Shown here one piece after another: positions 1-8,558 of a stretch of 34,418 nucleotides of DNA (position 1 is the stretch's first letter; the number at the start of each line of letters is the position of its first letter). The notes beneath the pieces are model-generated. The model worked only from the letters and a program-made list of their open reading frames with translations, was not told the DNA's origin and made no database searches. Origin of the DNA: Phycisphaerales bacterium (GTDB lineage Bacteria; Planctomycetota; Phycisphaerae; Phycisphaerales; UBA1924); NCBI GenBank assembly GCA_022072615.1, contig JAJVHS010000065.1:1-34418 (forward strand). The letters run 5' to 3'. Made by a program: the position numbers and the translations under genes.

Positions 1-510
1 GGCGAATCGGACGGCCCACCCGGCGAGGGCGGTGAGACGGGCCGCCGCCGCCGGCGCCGGCGTCGACGCCGCGGCCGCGGAGGCGGTGCGGGCGGCGGTG
101 AAGCCCGTGGGAGCGGTGAGGGTGCGATGGCCGATGGTCAGCCGGTCGGCGCATCCGATGCGCCGGCGGAGCGCGCGCCGCGCCCTGGCGGCCCGCCTCG
201 CGATCAGCCCCGAGATCAGCGGGAGCGGCGAGGCCCGGATGCTGGCGTGCAGCGCGGAGGCGGACGCGGCCAGGGCGACCGCGGCGGACGCCGGAATGAT
301 CGCGGCGGCCGCGGAGGTCGCCCGGACCAGCGATCGGGCAACGGGGGTCGCTCGGGCGGCAACCAGGAGGGACAGCGGTCGAGGCCGGAGCAGTCGCCAG
401 CCTCCGCACCTCCGCCAGAGTCGCCGCAAGGTCCGCAACCCAAGCTCCTGTACAGTTTCCGGCGCAAGCTCTCGGCGAGCGAACTGAACCGCCGTCCCAA
501 GCCCGAGTAA
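1..510 (+). CDS. C-terminal part of an Arg/Gly-rich (RGG-type) protein, 5' end outside window
   Basis: The reading frame is open from the first base and stops with TAA at 508-510, so the gene enters from the left. The visible 169 residues begin with an acidic/glycine stretch, then a run of ten arginines, then long Arg-Gly-Gly, Asp-Arg and Gln-rich low-complexity sequence, and end in a short ordered-looking tail (KLLYSFRRKLSASELNRR). Such RGG/poly-Arg tails are common at the C-termini of RNA-binding proteins (DEAD-box helicases, RNase E/G-like proteins, Rho), but no catalytic domain lies inside the window, so the family cannot be named. The stop codon is 18 bp upstream of dxr in the same frame, so the two genes are probably co-transcribed. 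Other ORFs over this stretch are GC-driven shadows. Confidence 0.7.
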   Translation, partial: GESDGPPGEGGETGRRRRRRRRRRGRGGGAGGGEARGSGEGAMADGQPVGASDAPAERAPRPGGPPRDQPRDQRERRGPDAGVQRGGGRGQGDRGGRRNDRGGRGGRPDQRSGNGGRSGGNQEGQRSRPEQSPASAPPPESPQGPQPKLLYSFRRKLSASELNRRPKPE

Positions 511-528
511 GTCCAAGGCCGCTCCCCG

Positions 529-1773
529 TTGGTCAGACGCGTCATCATCCTCGGATCGACGGGCTCGATCGGTACGCAGACCGTCGAAGTGATCGATCAC
601 CTCAACGCGCTGCACGAGCAAGGCCGGTTTCCCCACCGCCTGGAGGTGGTCGGGCTCGCGGCTCGCAAGAACGCCCGCGAGCTCGATCGACAGGCCGGCA
701 GGTTCCCGCGCGCCGCGGTCGCTGTCACGAGCGGCCCGCAGCACCACGAGGTCGAGTACGGCGGGCGCCGAGCCAGGTTCGTCGGCTTGGACGCGGCCGA
801 GAAGCTGGTCCGGGAAACACCGTGCGAGCTGGTGGTGTCGGCGATCGTCGGGTCGGCCGGCCTTGCGGCGACGCTGGCCGCGGTCGAGCTCGGCCGCGAC
901 GTAGCGCTCGCCAACAAGGAGGCGCTGGTCGCAGCGGGCGCGATCATTGTGCCGGCGGCTCATCGGTCGGGTTCGAAACTGCTGCCGATCGACAGCGAGC
1001 ACTCGGGGCTGTGGCAATGTCTCAACTCTGTCCTGCCCGGAGCCAGTGGAGCAGCGTGTGACGGCGAGCCGCGAGCATGCGCGCCGCCCGTGGAGTGTCC
1101 GTCACGCGTGCGGCGAGTGATCCTGACCGCGTCCGGGGGCCCGTTCAGGACATGGACGAAGGAACAGATCGACCGAGCGACGCCCGACCAGGCGCTGAAG
1201 CACCCGACATGGTCGATGGGCGCCAAGGTGACGGTCGATTCGGCGTCGCTGATGAACAAGGCGCTCGAGATCATCGAGGCCCACTGGCTCTTCGGCCTGC
1301 CGGGCGAGCGCATCGAGGCGGTGATTCACCCGCAGTCGATCGTGCACGCGATGGCGGAATTCGAGGATGGCGGCGTGATTGCGCACCTGGCCGCGGCGGA
1401 CATGCGCATCCCCATCCAGCATGCGCTGGCGTGGCCGGAGCGATCGATGGGGGCCTGGCCGCGGGTCGATTGGACCAGGGCGGGCCGGCTCGACTTTGAG
1501 CCGCCAGACCTCGAGCGCTTCCCGGCGCTGAAACTGGCGTACCGCGTCATCACCCCGGAGACTCGCGGGACGACCGCTGGAGCGATCCTCAACGCCGCGA
1601 ACGAGGAGGCGGTCGCGGCATTCCTCGCCGGAAAGATCGGGTTTGGAACGATCGCCGGTCTCGTGGAGGAAGCCATGGAATCGATCCCGGCGGCCGCCGC
1701 GAGGTCTCTTGAGTGCATCACGAAGGCAGAAGCGCAGTCACGGGCGACCGTGCTCCGTCGCGTCGGCACCTGA
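529..1773 (+). CDS. dxr: 1-deoxy-D-xylulose-5-phosphate reductoisomerase (DXR)
   Basis: This enzyme catalyses the NADPH-dependent conversion of DXP to MEP, the committed step of the non-mevalonate isoprenoid pathway, in the cytosol. The N-terminal Rossmann motif GSTGSIG is at residues 9-15. The LANKEAL motif follows, then the metal/substrate loop LPIDSEHSGLWQ with Asp155 and Glu157, the LTASGGPF motif, the HPTWSMGAKVTVDSASLMNK block, the HPQSIVHAM segment and the C-terminal NAANEEAV helix. The only possible start after the in-frame upstream TAA at 508-510 is TTG at 529, with no clear Shine-Dalgarno, so it may be translationally coupled to the upstream gene. At 414 aa it is slightly longer than the usual 380-400 aa because of an insert with three cysteines (residues about 168-193). 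Its last 36 bp overlap the convergent gene at 1738. Confidence 0.96.
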   Translation: MVRRVIILGSTGSIGTQTVEVIDHLNALHEQGRFPHRLEVVGLAARKNARELDRQAGRFPRAAVAVTSGPQHHEVEYGGRRARFVGLDAAEKLVRETPCELVVSAIVGSAGLAATLAAVELGRDVALANKEALVAAGAIIVPAAHRSGSKLLPIDSEHSGLWQCLNSVLPGASGAACDGEPRACAPPVECPSRVRRVILTASGGPFRTWTKEQIDRATPDQALKHPTWSMGAKVTVDSASLMNKALEIIEAHWLFGLPGERIEAVIHPQSIVHAMAEFEDGGVIAHLAAADMRIPIQHALAWPERSMGAWPRVDWTRAGRLDFEPPDLERFPALKLAYRVITPETRGTTAGAILNAANEEAVAAFLAGKIGFGTIAGLVEEAMESIPAAAARSLECITKAEAQSRATVLRRVGT

Positions 1774-2178
1774 AGGCCGGTGATCGACCCGGCCTGCATC
1801 ACTTGTGACACGGCGTGCCTCCTCGATCTGATCATCGGCGTTGACGCCGCATTCCGGGCACACCGGCCCGCTCCAGCCCTCCCGGGGATATCCGCACGCC
1901 GCGCACCCATCGAGCCGTTGAAGAATCGACCGGTAGTACCGACGCTGACTCTCGCGCATGACGCCGACGACGGCGAGAAGCACGACCAGCAGCAACCACC
2001 CGGCAAGCAGCGCGAGTCCTGAATCCCGCAGCGCAGACCTGGCCGGAAAGAGCGTCAGCATCGCCGCGGAGGACAGGGGCAAGGGCAACAGCCACAGCGC
2101 GATGCGCCGCTCATCCGCCCACCTCGGCGGGTTGGGATTGAGCACCACGTCAACGAGCACCCGCCGCCACCACGACAC
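1738..2178 (-). CDS. Small membrane protein with C-terminal zinc ribbon, function unknown
   Basis: This is a 146-residue protein with two predicted membrane segments (about residues 26-45 and 54-74). A cytosolic or peripheral rubredoxin-like zinc ribbon follows, with Cys92-x2-Cys95 and Cys107-x2-Cys110. The start is GTG at 2178, 40 bp downstream of the permease stop on the same strand, so it is probably the second gene of that unit. The 3' end runs 36 bp into the 3' end of dxr on the opposite strand, and the low-complexity last 25 residues make the exact end less certain. I do not recognise a named family. A second protein of similar design, but with the ribbon at the N-terminus, is encoded at 26048-26485. 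Confidence 0.72.
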   Translation of the reverse strand: MSWWRRVLVDVVLNPNPPRWADERRIALWLLPLPLSSAAMLTLFPARSALRDSGLALLAGWLLLVVLLAVVGVMRESQRRYYRSILQRLDGCAACGYPREGWSGPVCPECGVNADDQIEEARRVTSDAGRVDHRPSGADATEHGRP

Positions 2179-2218
2179 ACGAGCCCCCCTTCGCGCCTTG
2201 GCGTCTCCGCGCCTTCTG

Positions 2219-4087
2219 CTACCGGTTCCCCGCCAGCCTGCGAACCGTCATGTCGAACGTGCGCACCATGTTGCTGTGGATGCCCCATACCGCGCCGCAG
2301 TAGATCCCGCCCGCGGCCAGGGCGCCGACTCCCATGGCGATCCGAGCCGACGCCTGGCTCGTGTCGGTCTGGAGCACCGTGCCCAGCGCTTCGCCGGGTG
2401 AAACCAGCGCGTAAACGAGCGAGGCCGGGCTCAGCGCCGCCATGAAAGGCCCGAGCTGGCCGAACGCGGTCGCCGATTTCCACGCGCACATCCCGACCAC
2501 GCCCGAGATCACGCCGACCACGGCGACGGTCGCGACTACAGATCCGATCGTGCCCTTGCTGCGGAGCGACCACTGCAGGCCGACCATGCAGCAGAACGCC
2601 ATGAACGGGATGATCACGATCGGCGCGAGCAGGCCGGCCTCGGGGAACAGCACCGGGAGCGTGACCGGCGTCGGCCCCACGCGTGTCGTGGTCTCCATCA
2701 CGCCGCCGTCACGGCCGATGCCGTCGAACAGGACGTATAGCCCGGCGATCGCGAGCAAACCGCAGGGCACGGCGATCAGCGGCAGGATGTAGGCGATCAG
2801 TCCCCGGAGCTTGCCGGTCAGGTACTGGCTCGGGGTGATCGGGGTGGTCAGCAGGAGGTCGAGCGTCCCGTCCTCGCGCTCGCGGCTGATCGCCGTCGCC
2901 GCCATGTTCATCGCGACCAGTGACGTCACGATGAGCATGCCCCACACCGTCGCGAGCAGCGCGAAGCGGAACTCGTCGGTGTTCAGGTCTCCCACGTGGT
3001 ACATCACCAGCAGCGCCAGGCCGAAGATCGCCCCGGCCGCGATGAAGGCCCACCGAAGGAGAATCCTGAAGAAGGTCGAGTTCCGAGCCGCCGCTTCACG
3101 CCAGGCGATCGGGTTGTGCCACACCGCTCGGGGAGGACGGTGCTCGGCCCCCGACGCGCCCAGGCCGAACATCCGGCGGTACCACGGCACGCCCGCGCTC
3201 TCGCCCGCGAGTGACTGCAGTCCGCCGGTGCGGACCGTGAGGGTGGACCCGAGCATCATCAGCACGCTGAGCACGGCGCTGCCGACGCACCACGTGGTAA
3301 CGGGGGTCTCGTAAAGCCATCGGGCAACGACGCCGTCCATGGTGCCCGGAGCGGCCCGGGGATAGGTGGACGGGTTGAGCAGGGCGTACAGGGCCAGGAA
3401 CGGGTTAGCGGCGGTGCACCAGGTGACGCCCGACCCGTTCAACGCCCCGCCCCCGCGCGAGATGATCCAGCGGTCAAGCGCGATGGTGACGGCCAGGTAG
3501 CTGATCACCGAGATGTAGAACGTGAACACGGCCCGCTTGCCGACCAGCCGCGAAACCGAGAGCGAGATCGCCGTCGAACCGACGAGCAGCGCCGCGCACG
3601 CGGCGATGAGGTAGCTCGCCATGATCGACGGCCCGGGCACGCCGCCGAAGTACTGCGTGAGAGCGAACAGCGGGAGGCTCGCAAAGAGCAGCGCGAGCAC
3701 GAAGAACAGCCGCCCGAGCAGGTTGCCGAGCACGATCTGGACGCCCGAGAGCGGGGTGGTGAGCAGCACTTCCCACGTGCGCGGGCTTGATTCCTGCGCG
3801 ATGGCGCTCGCCATGAACACCGGGGCGAGGATGCAGATCAGCCCGATCTGGAGGTAGGCGATCGCGGTGAAGCTGAAGGCGCCCGCCGCGGCGAGATCGC
3901 GGTACGACATGACCGAACCCGTGCCGCCCTTGATGAGCAGAGCCCACAGCAACACCACGATCAACACGCCCAGGTAGGCGGCTCGGACATACAGGTGCTT
4001 GAGCCGCCGCGACCCGTTCTGGACCAGCCGGACGGCGATCGGGTTGACCGGTCCGAGCGCGAGCAGCCATCGGAGGAATACAGGCAT
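2219..4087 (-). CDS. ABC-2 type transporter permease, internally duplicated
   Basis: This 622-residue polytopic inner-membrane protein is probably the membrane part of an ABC exporter. It consists of two homologous halves. Each carries the ABC-2 permease signature of a membrane helix followed by an E-x(3-5)-T-x-[ED]-x-LLTTP coupling segment: AIAQESSPRTWEVLLTTPL at about residues 94-112 and AISREREDGTLDLLLTTPI at about 396-414. Many hydrophobic helices surround each copy, so the single chain may supply both transmembrane domains of a transporter. No ATP-binding subunit is encoded next to it. The ATG at 4087 has no Shine-Dalgarno but is preceded by TAGCAT with a 6-nt gap, suggesting a leaderless mRNA. 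It faces the lipoprotein gene divergently and probably shares a transcript with the zinc-ribbon gene at 1738-2178. The exported substrate cannot be inferred. Confidence 0.85.
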   Translation of the reverse strand: MPVFLRWLLALGPVNPIAVRLVQNGSRRLKHLYVRAAYLGVLIVVLLWALLIKGGTGSVMSYRDLAAAGAFSFTAIAYLQIGLICILAPVFMASAIAQESSPRTWEVLLTTPLSGVQIVLGNLLGRLFFVLALLFASLPLFALTQYFGGVPGPSIMASYLIAACAALLVGSTAISLSVSRLVGKRAVFTFYISVISYLAVTIALDRWIISRGGGALNGSGVTWCTAANPFLALYALLNPSTYPRAAPGTMDGVVARWLYETPVTTWCVGSAVLSVLMMLGSTLTVRTGGLQSLAGESAGVPWYRRMFGLGASGAEHRPPRAVWHNPIAWREAAARNSTFFRILLRWAFIAAGAIFGLALLVMYHVGDLNTDEFRFALLATVWGMLIVTSLVAMNMAATAISREREDGTLDLLLTTPITPSQYLTGKLRGLIAYILPLIAVPCGLLAIAGLYVLFDGIGRDGGVMETTTRVGPTPVTLPVLFPEAGLLAPIVIIPFMAFCCMVGLQWSLRSKGTIGSVVATVAVVGVISGVVGMCAWKSATAFGQLGPFMAALSPASLVYALVSPGEALGTVLQTDTSQASARIAMGVGALAAGGIYCGAVWGIHSNMVRTFDMTVRRLAGNR

Positions 4088-4093
4088 CGCAGT

Positions 4094-4099
4094 ATGCTA
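4094..4099 (-). promoter_or_regulatory. -10-like element TAGCAT for a leaderless permease mRNA
   Basis: TAGCAT reads on the minus strand exactly 6 nt before the permease ATG at 4087. Transcription would start about 6-7 nt downstream of a -10 hexamer, which is at the start codon itself. No Shine-Dalgarno is present. The same arrangement occurs at three other genes in this window (holA, cupin, alpha/beta hydrolase). No convincing -35 box was seen. Confidence 0.5.
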
Positions 4100-4301
4100 C
4101 CGGGGAGGCGGCCCGACGGTTCGGGGTGTGATCGTACGGACTCGGTCGACCGCCAACACGCAAGCAAATCGGCGGCGCTACCCGATAATTCCCGAAACTC
4201 GCTCGTCACGGGCGGGATTGTCAACGCGCACGGGCAGGAGGCCCGCACCCGGCCCACGCCGGAACCAGGGATGCAGCATGAACGAGCAGGAGGCTCGTCG
4301 G

Positions 4302-5426
4302 ATGAGCGAGAACCAACCTCTCTTGAGAATCGCGGCGTCGGTCCTGGTGGCCGCGTCGCTCCTGTCCGGCTGCGGCCAGGCGACGTCCGATGCCGGTCCC
4401 CAGACATCCCCGGGCCTGCTCCCGCCCCCCGAGCCCGACAACCTGGGCCTCGCAGGCGCAGCGGCCTCGGCGGAATTCGATGAGCCGCCGGCGCCGCGCC
4501 GCGACCGGATGACGGATCCGTCGCGACAAGATGCCTCCGAATCGCCTCTCCGCATCACTCGCTCGGCGCCGACTGATCCCGCGAGCCCGGCACCGGCCGA
4601 CGAACAGCCCGCGCAGGTCACCAGCGCCGGAGGCGAGCGGACGGTCGAGGCGATGCCGACGCTCGCCGAGCAGATCGCCGCCAAGGCCGCCGAACTCAGG
4701 CGGCTTCTGCAAGAGAACGCGTCCATGTCGGCGCCGCTCAGCGACAGCCTTGCCGTGGCAGCGCTCGACGCGTTCGTATCTCCGTCGTCAAAGCCGCAGC
4801 AGGTTGATGCGAGCGGCTTGTCGCCCGCCGAGCAGGCGGTGGAACGGGCGGCTCGGGACGTGTTCGGCGGGCTTTCGGCGCAGGCTCGCCGTGGCGCCGA
4901 CCCGGCCAGGACCGCGGACCTGCTCTTTGCGGCCGCCGACGGCATGTCCGCCCAGATCCCCGTGAGGATCTCCTACGCCGGACTCTGCCGGCGCGTGGAA
5001 TCCTTCGGGAGCTACGAGCCCTTCGAATCGACGGCGTTCCTCGCCGGAAGGTCGCACCGCGCGATCGTCTACGTCGAACTCGATCGATTCTCGAGCAGGA
5101 CTTCTCAGGCTACCGACAGCGGGGGGCCGCCCGCCGGTCGCTGGGTCGCGGAAGTCTCGCAGGAGCTCGAGCTGATCCATAATGCCGACGGCCGCCAGCA
5201 GTGGTACCGCCCGGCGCAGACTGTGGTTGACACCAGTCGGACCCGTCGCCGCGACTTCTACCTCGTCAACACGATCGACCTTCCGGCGACCCTGAGCGTC
5301 GGGGCGTACTCCCTCAAGGTCACGATCCGCGACAAGAACTCGGGGGCGAGCGACGAGCGGGTGATCCCGCTGGAAATCATCGCCGACTCGAGCGCGTCGC
5401 TGTCGCCCCGGGCCTCGGCGAAGTAG
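4302..5426 (+). CDS. Putative lipoprotein, function unknown
   Basis: This is a 374-residue exported protein. The start is taken at ATG 4302 because a good Shine-Dalgarno (AGGAGG at 4288-4293, 8 nt spacing) precedes it; the in-frame ATG at 4278 has none. The N-terminus is a classical lipoprotein signal with a hydrophobic stretch ending in the lipobox LSGC, giving acylated Cys24 and anchoring to a membrane. A Pro/Ala-rich disordered region runs to about residue 105, a helical LAEQIAAKAAELRRLL segment follows, and the second half looks ordered. The last about 100 residues are beta-rich and end in a Leu/Ile/Val strand pattern like an immunoglobulin-type sandwich. No family is recognised. It is divergent from the permease, with about 215 bp between start codons; a weak -10 (GATAAT, 4184-4189) is possible. 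Confidence 0.85.
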   Translation: MSENQPLLRIAASVLVAASLLSGCGQATSDAGPQTSPGLLPPPEPDNLGLAGAAASAEFDEPPAPRRDRMTDPSRQDASESPLRITRSAPTDPASPAPADEQPAQVTSAGGERTVEAMPTLAEQIAAKAAELRRLLQENASMSAPLSDSLAVAALDAFVSPSSKPQQVDASGLSPAEQAVERAARDVFGGLSAQARRGADPARTADLLFAAADGMSAQIPVRISYAGLCRRVESFGSYEPFESTAFLAGRSHRAIVYVELDRFSSRTSQATDSGGPPAGRWVAEVSQELELIHNADGRQQWYRPAQTVVDTSRTRRRDFYLVNTIDLPATLSVGAYSLKVTIRDKNSGASDERVIPLEIIADSSASLSPRASAK

Positions 5427-5846
5427 CTGCCCTAAACGGGACTGCGCAGGACCGAATAACACCGTGCCCGGATGGGGCTGCCCGGATGGCAGGTCGGGGG
5501 TTCCCCGCGCCCCCGCGGGGTGGGCGGACCGCCCAGGAAGTGCCACTGCGGGCTTCCAGGGGTGGTTTGGCAACTCTGCGCGATCGGCACGGCCCGTGCT
5601 ACCGATGTATTCAGCCCCGGAACTCTGAACCCGATGAGCGGGTTCGGGCTTTGGCGGGTCATACGATGGTCCGAGAAGCTGGACGGCCAGCGATCGGACC
5701 TCGATCAGCAATCTTTGCGCGGGCGGGGACGCTCGGGGCGACTGAGGAGGATTGCGGATTTTGGAGCTTCGCCCGAACCACGCGGGCACAGCTTGGCGAA
5801 CCACTCATACGGACCACGAGAGGTCCGAGAAAAGCGGGAGGCTCAG
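5427..5846 (+). other. 420-bp non-coding, hairpin-rich region upstream of clpC; candidate structured leader or ncRNA
   Basis: No convincing gene lies here; the open frame upstream of clpC has no Shine-Dalgarno and low-complexity content. The + strand holds a series of perfect stems in tandem: 5503-5509/5514-5520 (7 bp), 5521-5525/5531-5535, 5536-5540/5553-5557, 5583-5587/5602-5606 (with an inner CACG/CGTG), 5627-5633/5639-5645 (7 bp, loop ATGAG), 5668-5674/5694-5700 (7 bp) enclosing 5678-5682/5687-5691 with tetraloop ACGG, 5768-5773/5795-5800, and 5810-5815/5822-5827 just before the clpC ribosome-binding site. A 10-bp direct repeat (GCCCGGATGG) occurs at 5466 and 5480. Conserved cores of RNase P RNA, tmRNA and SRP RNA were looked for by eye and not found. 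A TACGAT at 5662-5667 could be a -10 for clpC. Confidence 0.4.
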
Positions 5847-8456
5847 ATGTTCGAACGCTTCACCGATCGTGCTCGCAAGGTCATGGCCCTGGCCAACCAG
5901 GAAGCCCAGCGTTTCAACCACGAGTACATCGGGACCGAGCACATCCTGCTCGGACTGGTCAAGGAAGGTTCGGGAGTGGGCGCGAACGTGCTCAAGAACC
6001 TGGACGTCGACCTGCGCAAGGTGCGGCTGGAGGTCGAGAAGCTCGTGAAGGCCGGGCCAGAGATGGTCACGATGGGCAAGCTGCCCCAGACCCCCCGCGC
6101 CAAGAAGGTCATCGAGTACGCCATCGAGGAGGCTCGGAACCTCAACCATAACTACGTGGGGACCGAGCACCTGCTGCTGGGCCTGCTGCGCGAGCACGAC
6201 GGCGTCGCCGCGCAGGTGCTGATGAACCTCAACCTGAAGCTCGAGGAGGTCCGCGAGGAGGTGCTCAACCTTCTGGGCGCGGGCCAGGGCAACGACGACG
6301 CGGGTTCGGCCGGCGGGTCGAGCGAGTCGGCGGGCGCGGGCCCGGCGGGCGCGCTTGGTTCCTCGGGCGGGACGGCGGCCAAGGGCAAGAGCAAGACGCC
6401 GGCACTGGACAGCTTCGGCCGCGACCTGACCGAACTGGCCAAGGAGGCGCAGCTCGACCCGGTGATCGGCCGGCAGACGGAGATCGAGCGCGTGGTGCAG
6501 GTGCTGTGCCGCCGCACGAAGAACAACCCGGTGCTGCTGGGCGAGGCGGGCGTGGGCAAGACGGCGATCGTCGAGGGCCTGGCGCAGCGGATCATCAACG
6601 GCGAGGTCCCCGAGATCCTGCACGACAAGCGGCTGGTGGTCCTGGACCTTGCGATGATGGTCGCCGGCACCAAGTACCGCGGGCAGTTCGAGGAGCGCAT
6701 CAAGGCGGTCATGAACGAGGTCCGCCGTGCCAAGAACGTGGTGCTCTTCATCGACGAGCTGCACACGCTGGTGGGCGCGGGCGGCGCCGAGGGCGCGATC
6801 GACGCGTCCAACGTGCTCAAGCCCGCGCTGGCCCGCGGCGAGATCCAGTGCATCGGCGCGACGACCTTCGACGAGTACCGCAAGTACATCGAGAAGGACG
6901 CGGCGCTGGCGCGGCGCTTCCAGGCGATCACGGTCGACCCGCCGAGCAACGACCAGACGGTCGAGATCATCAAGGGGCTGCGCGACAAGTACGAGCAGCA
7001 CCACCGCGTGCGGATCACCGACGCCGCCATCCGGGCGGCGGTCGATCTCTCGGGCCGCTACATCACCGGCCGCGTCCAGCCTGACAAGTCGATCGACGTG
7101 ATCGACGAGGCGGGCGCGCGGGTGCGCATCCGCACCATGACCAAGCCGCCGGACCTGGCGGAGATCGAGGCCGACATCGAGCGGCTGAGCGTGGAGAAGG
7201 ACGAGGCCGTCAAGGCCGCGGACTACGAGCGCGCCGCCGAGCTGCGCGACAAGGCCGAGCAGCTCCGCAAGAAGAAGGAAGAGATCCAGAAGCAGTGGCG
7301 CGCCAAGGCCCAGGAGATCGACGGCGTCGTCGACGAGGACGTCGTCGCCGAGGTCGTCTCCAAGATGACCGGCGTCCCGCTCAAGCGGCTGGAGAAGGAA
7401 GAGGCCCAGCGCCTGCTCGACCTCGAGAAGGAGCTGCACAAGAAGGTCATCAGCCAGGAGGAGGCGATCAAGGCCATCTCCAAGGCGATCCGCCGTGCGC
7501 GGGCGGGCCTCAAGGACCCCAAGCGCCCGATGGGCAGCTTCATCTTCATCGGCCCGTCGGGCGTCGGCAAGACGCTGCTGAGCAAGGCGCTGGCCGAGTT
7601 CATGTTCGGCGACGAGGAAGCCCTCGTGCACCTGGACATGTCGGAGTACATGGAGAAGCACAACGTCTCGCGGCTGGTCGGCGCACCCCCGGGGTACGTC
7701 GGGTACGAGGAGGGCGGCCAGCTCACCGAGCGCATCCGCCGCCGGCCGTACTCGGTCGTGCTGCTCGACGAGGTTGAGAAGGCTCACCCCGACGTCTTCA
7801 ACATGCTGCTGCAGATCATGGAAGAGGGCCGCCTGACGGACTCGTTCGGGCGGAACGTGGACTTCAAGAACACGGTCCTCATCATGACGAGCAACATCGG
7901 CGCCGACCTCATCAAGGGCGGCGCGGGCTTCGGGTTCGGCAAGCGGACCGAGTCGAGCGACTTCGACAACATCAAGGCGATCCTGATGAAGGAGGTCGAG
8001 CGGTTCTTCCGGCCCGAGTTCATCAACCGCCTCGACGACATCATTGTCTTCCGTCCGCTGACGAAGGAAGACCTCACCCGCATCGTGGACTACGAGGTGG
8101 GCAAGGTGTCCAAGCGCCTGACGGCGCAGGGATTCGTGCTCGAGCTCGACCAGGCGGCCAAGGACTTCCTGATCGAGAAGGGGTACAACCCTGATTACGG
8201 CGCGCGTCCGCTGCGCCGGTCGATCGGGACGTACGTCGAGGACCCGCTCAGCGAGATGCTGCTGACGGGCGACGTGAAGTCCGGGTCGAAGATCTTCGTC
8301 ACGCGGCGCACGGGCGCCGATGGCAAGCCCGAGGACCATCTGTTCTTCGACAGCAAGCAGGCCGAGGCGTCGCCGGCCCAGCCGGCGACGGCGAGCGGCA
8401 AGACGGAGGGCGGCGGCGGCGACAAGCCGGTCGGGGCCGGCGCCGGGTCGACGTAA
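5847..8456 (+). CDS. clpC: ATP-dependent Clp protease ATP-binding subunit ClpC
   Basis: This Hsp100/AAA+ unfoldase feeds damaged or tagged proteins to ClpP in the cytosol. At 869 aa it has the full ClpC layout. The double Clp N-domain comes first (about residues 1-150, with the repeated NHxYxGTEHxLLGL motif), then a Gly/Ala/Ser-rich linker (about 152-180). AAA-1 has Walker A GEAGVGKT at 232-239 and Walker B LFIDELH at about 298. The UVR/M-domain coiled coil is at about 450-485, characteristic of ClpC as opposed to ClpA or ClpB. AAA-2 has Walker A GPSGVGKT at 569-576, and the C-terminal D2-small domain includes the [11 protein letters not shown] motif. The start is ATG 5847, fixed by GGGAGG at 5836-5841 and by homology of [13 protein letters not shown] Ser/Gly-rich tail follows the last domain. 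It is monocistronic, ending at a strong terminator; clpP is not in the window. Confidence 0.97.
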   Translation: MFERFTDRARKVMALANQEAQRFNHEYIGTEHILLGLVKEGSGVGANVLKNLDVDLRKVRLEVEKLVKAGPEMVTMGKLPQTPRAKKVIEYAIEEARNLNHNYVGTEHLLLGLLREHDGVAAQVLMNLNLKLEEVREEVLNLLGAGQGNDDAGSAGGSSESAGAGPAGALGSSGGTAAKGKSKTPALDSFGRDLTELAKEAQLDPVIGRQTEIERVVQVLCRRTKNNPVLLGEAGVGKTAIVEGLAQRIINGEVPEILHDKRLVVLDLAMMVAGTKYRGQFEERIKAVMNEVRRAKNVVLFIDELHTLVGAGGAEGAIDASNVLKPALARGEIQCIGATTFDEYRKYIEKDAALARRFQAITVDPPSNDQTVEIIKGLRDKYEQHHRVRITDAAIRAAVDLSGRYITGRVQPDKSIDVIDEAGARVRIRTMTKPPDLAEIEADIERLSVEKDEAVKAADYERAAELRDKAEQLRKKKEEIQKQWRAKAQEIDGVVDEDVVAEVVSKMTGVPLKRLEKEEAQRLLDLEKELHKKVISQEEAIKAISKAIRRARAGLKDPKRPMGSFIFIGPSGVGKTLLSKALAEFMFGDEEALVHLDMSEYMEKHNVSRLVGAPPGYVGYEEGGQLTERIRRRPYSVVLLDEVEKAHPDVFNMLLQIMEEGRLTDSFGRNVDFKNTVLIMTSNIGADLIKGGAGFGFGKRTESSDFDNIKAILMKEVERFFRPEFINRLDDIIVFRPLTKEDLTRIVDYEVGKVSKRLTAQGFVLELDQAAKDFLIEKGYNPDYGARPLRRSIGTYVEDPLSEMLLTGDVKSGSKIFVTRRTGADGKPEDHLFFDSKQAEASPAQPATASGKTEGGGGDKPVGAGAGST

Positions 8457-8486
8457 TCAGGTTGCTCACGCGATCGGTTTAGCAAG

Positions 8487-8515
8487 AGAGCCGGCCGGAA
8501 GGCCGGCTCTTTTTC
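8487..8515 (+). terminator. Rho-independent terminator of clpC
   Basis: A perfect 10-bp GC-rich stem (8487-8496 with 8501-8510) is closed by a GGAA tetraloop and followed directly by a run of five T and a T-rich tail. It begins 31 bp after the clpC stop. Confidence 0.93.
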
Positions 8516-8558
8516 TTGATATGATGACATCCGTTGCCGTTCCCGCAGGAGGTGATGC

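Noticed and set aside
3999-4301. Longer start for the lipoprotein gene
   Set aside because: It would overlap the divergent permease gene and bury the lipoprotein signal. AGGAGG lies at proper spacing only before 4302.
5472-5846. N-terminal extension of ClpC by 125 residues
   Set aside because: ClpC proteins begin at MFERFTDRA, a good Shine-Dalgarno lies directly before 5847, and the extension reads as low-complexity translation of hairpin DNA.
5805-8339. 844-residue open frame antisense to clpC
   Set aside because: It is a GC-driven shadow of clpC on the opposite strand. Its composition (Leu/Asp/Arg/Val-heavy) matches complemented coding sequence, and clpC itself has all family motifs.
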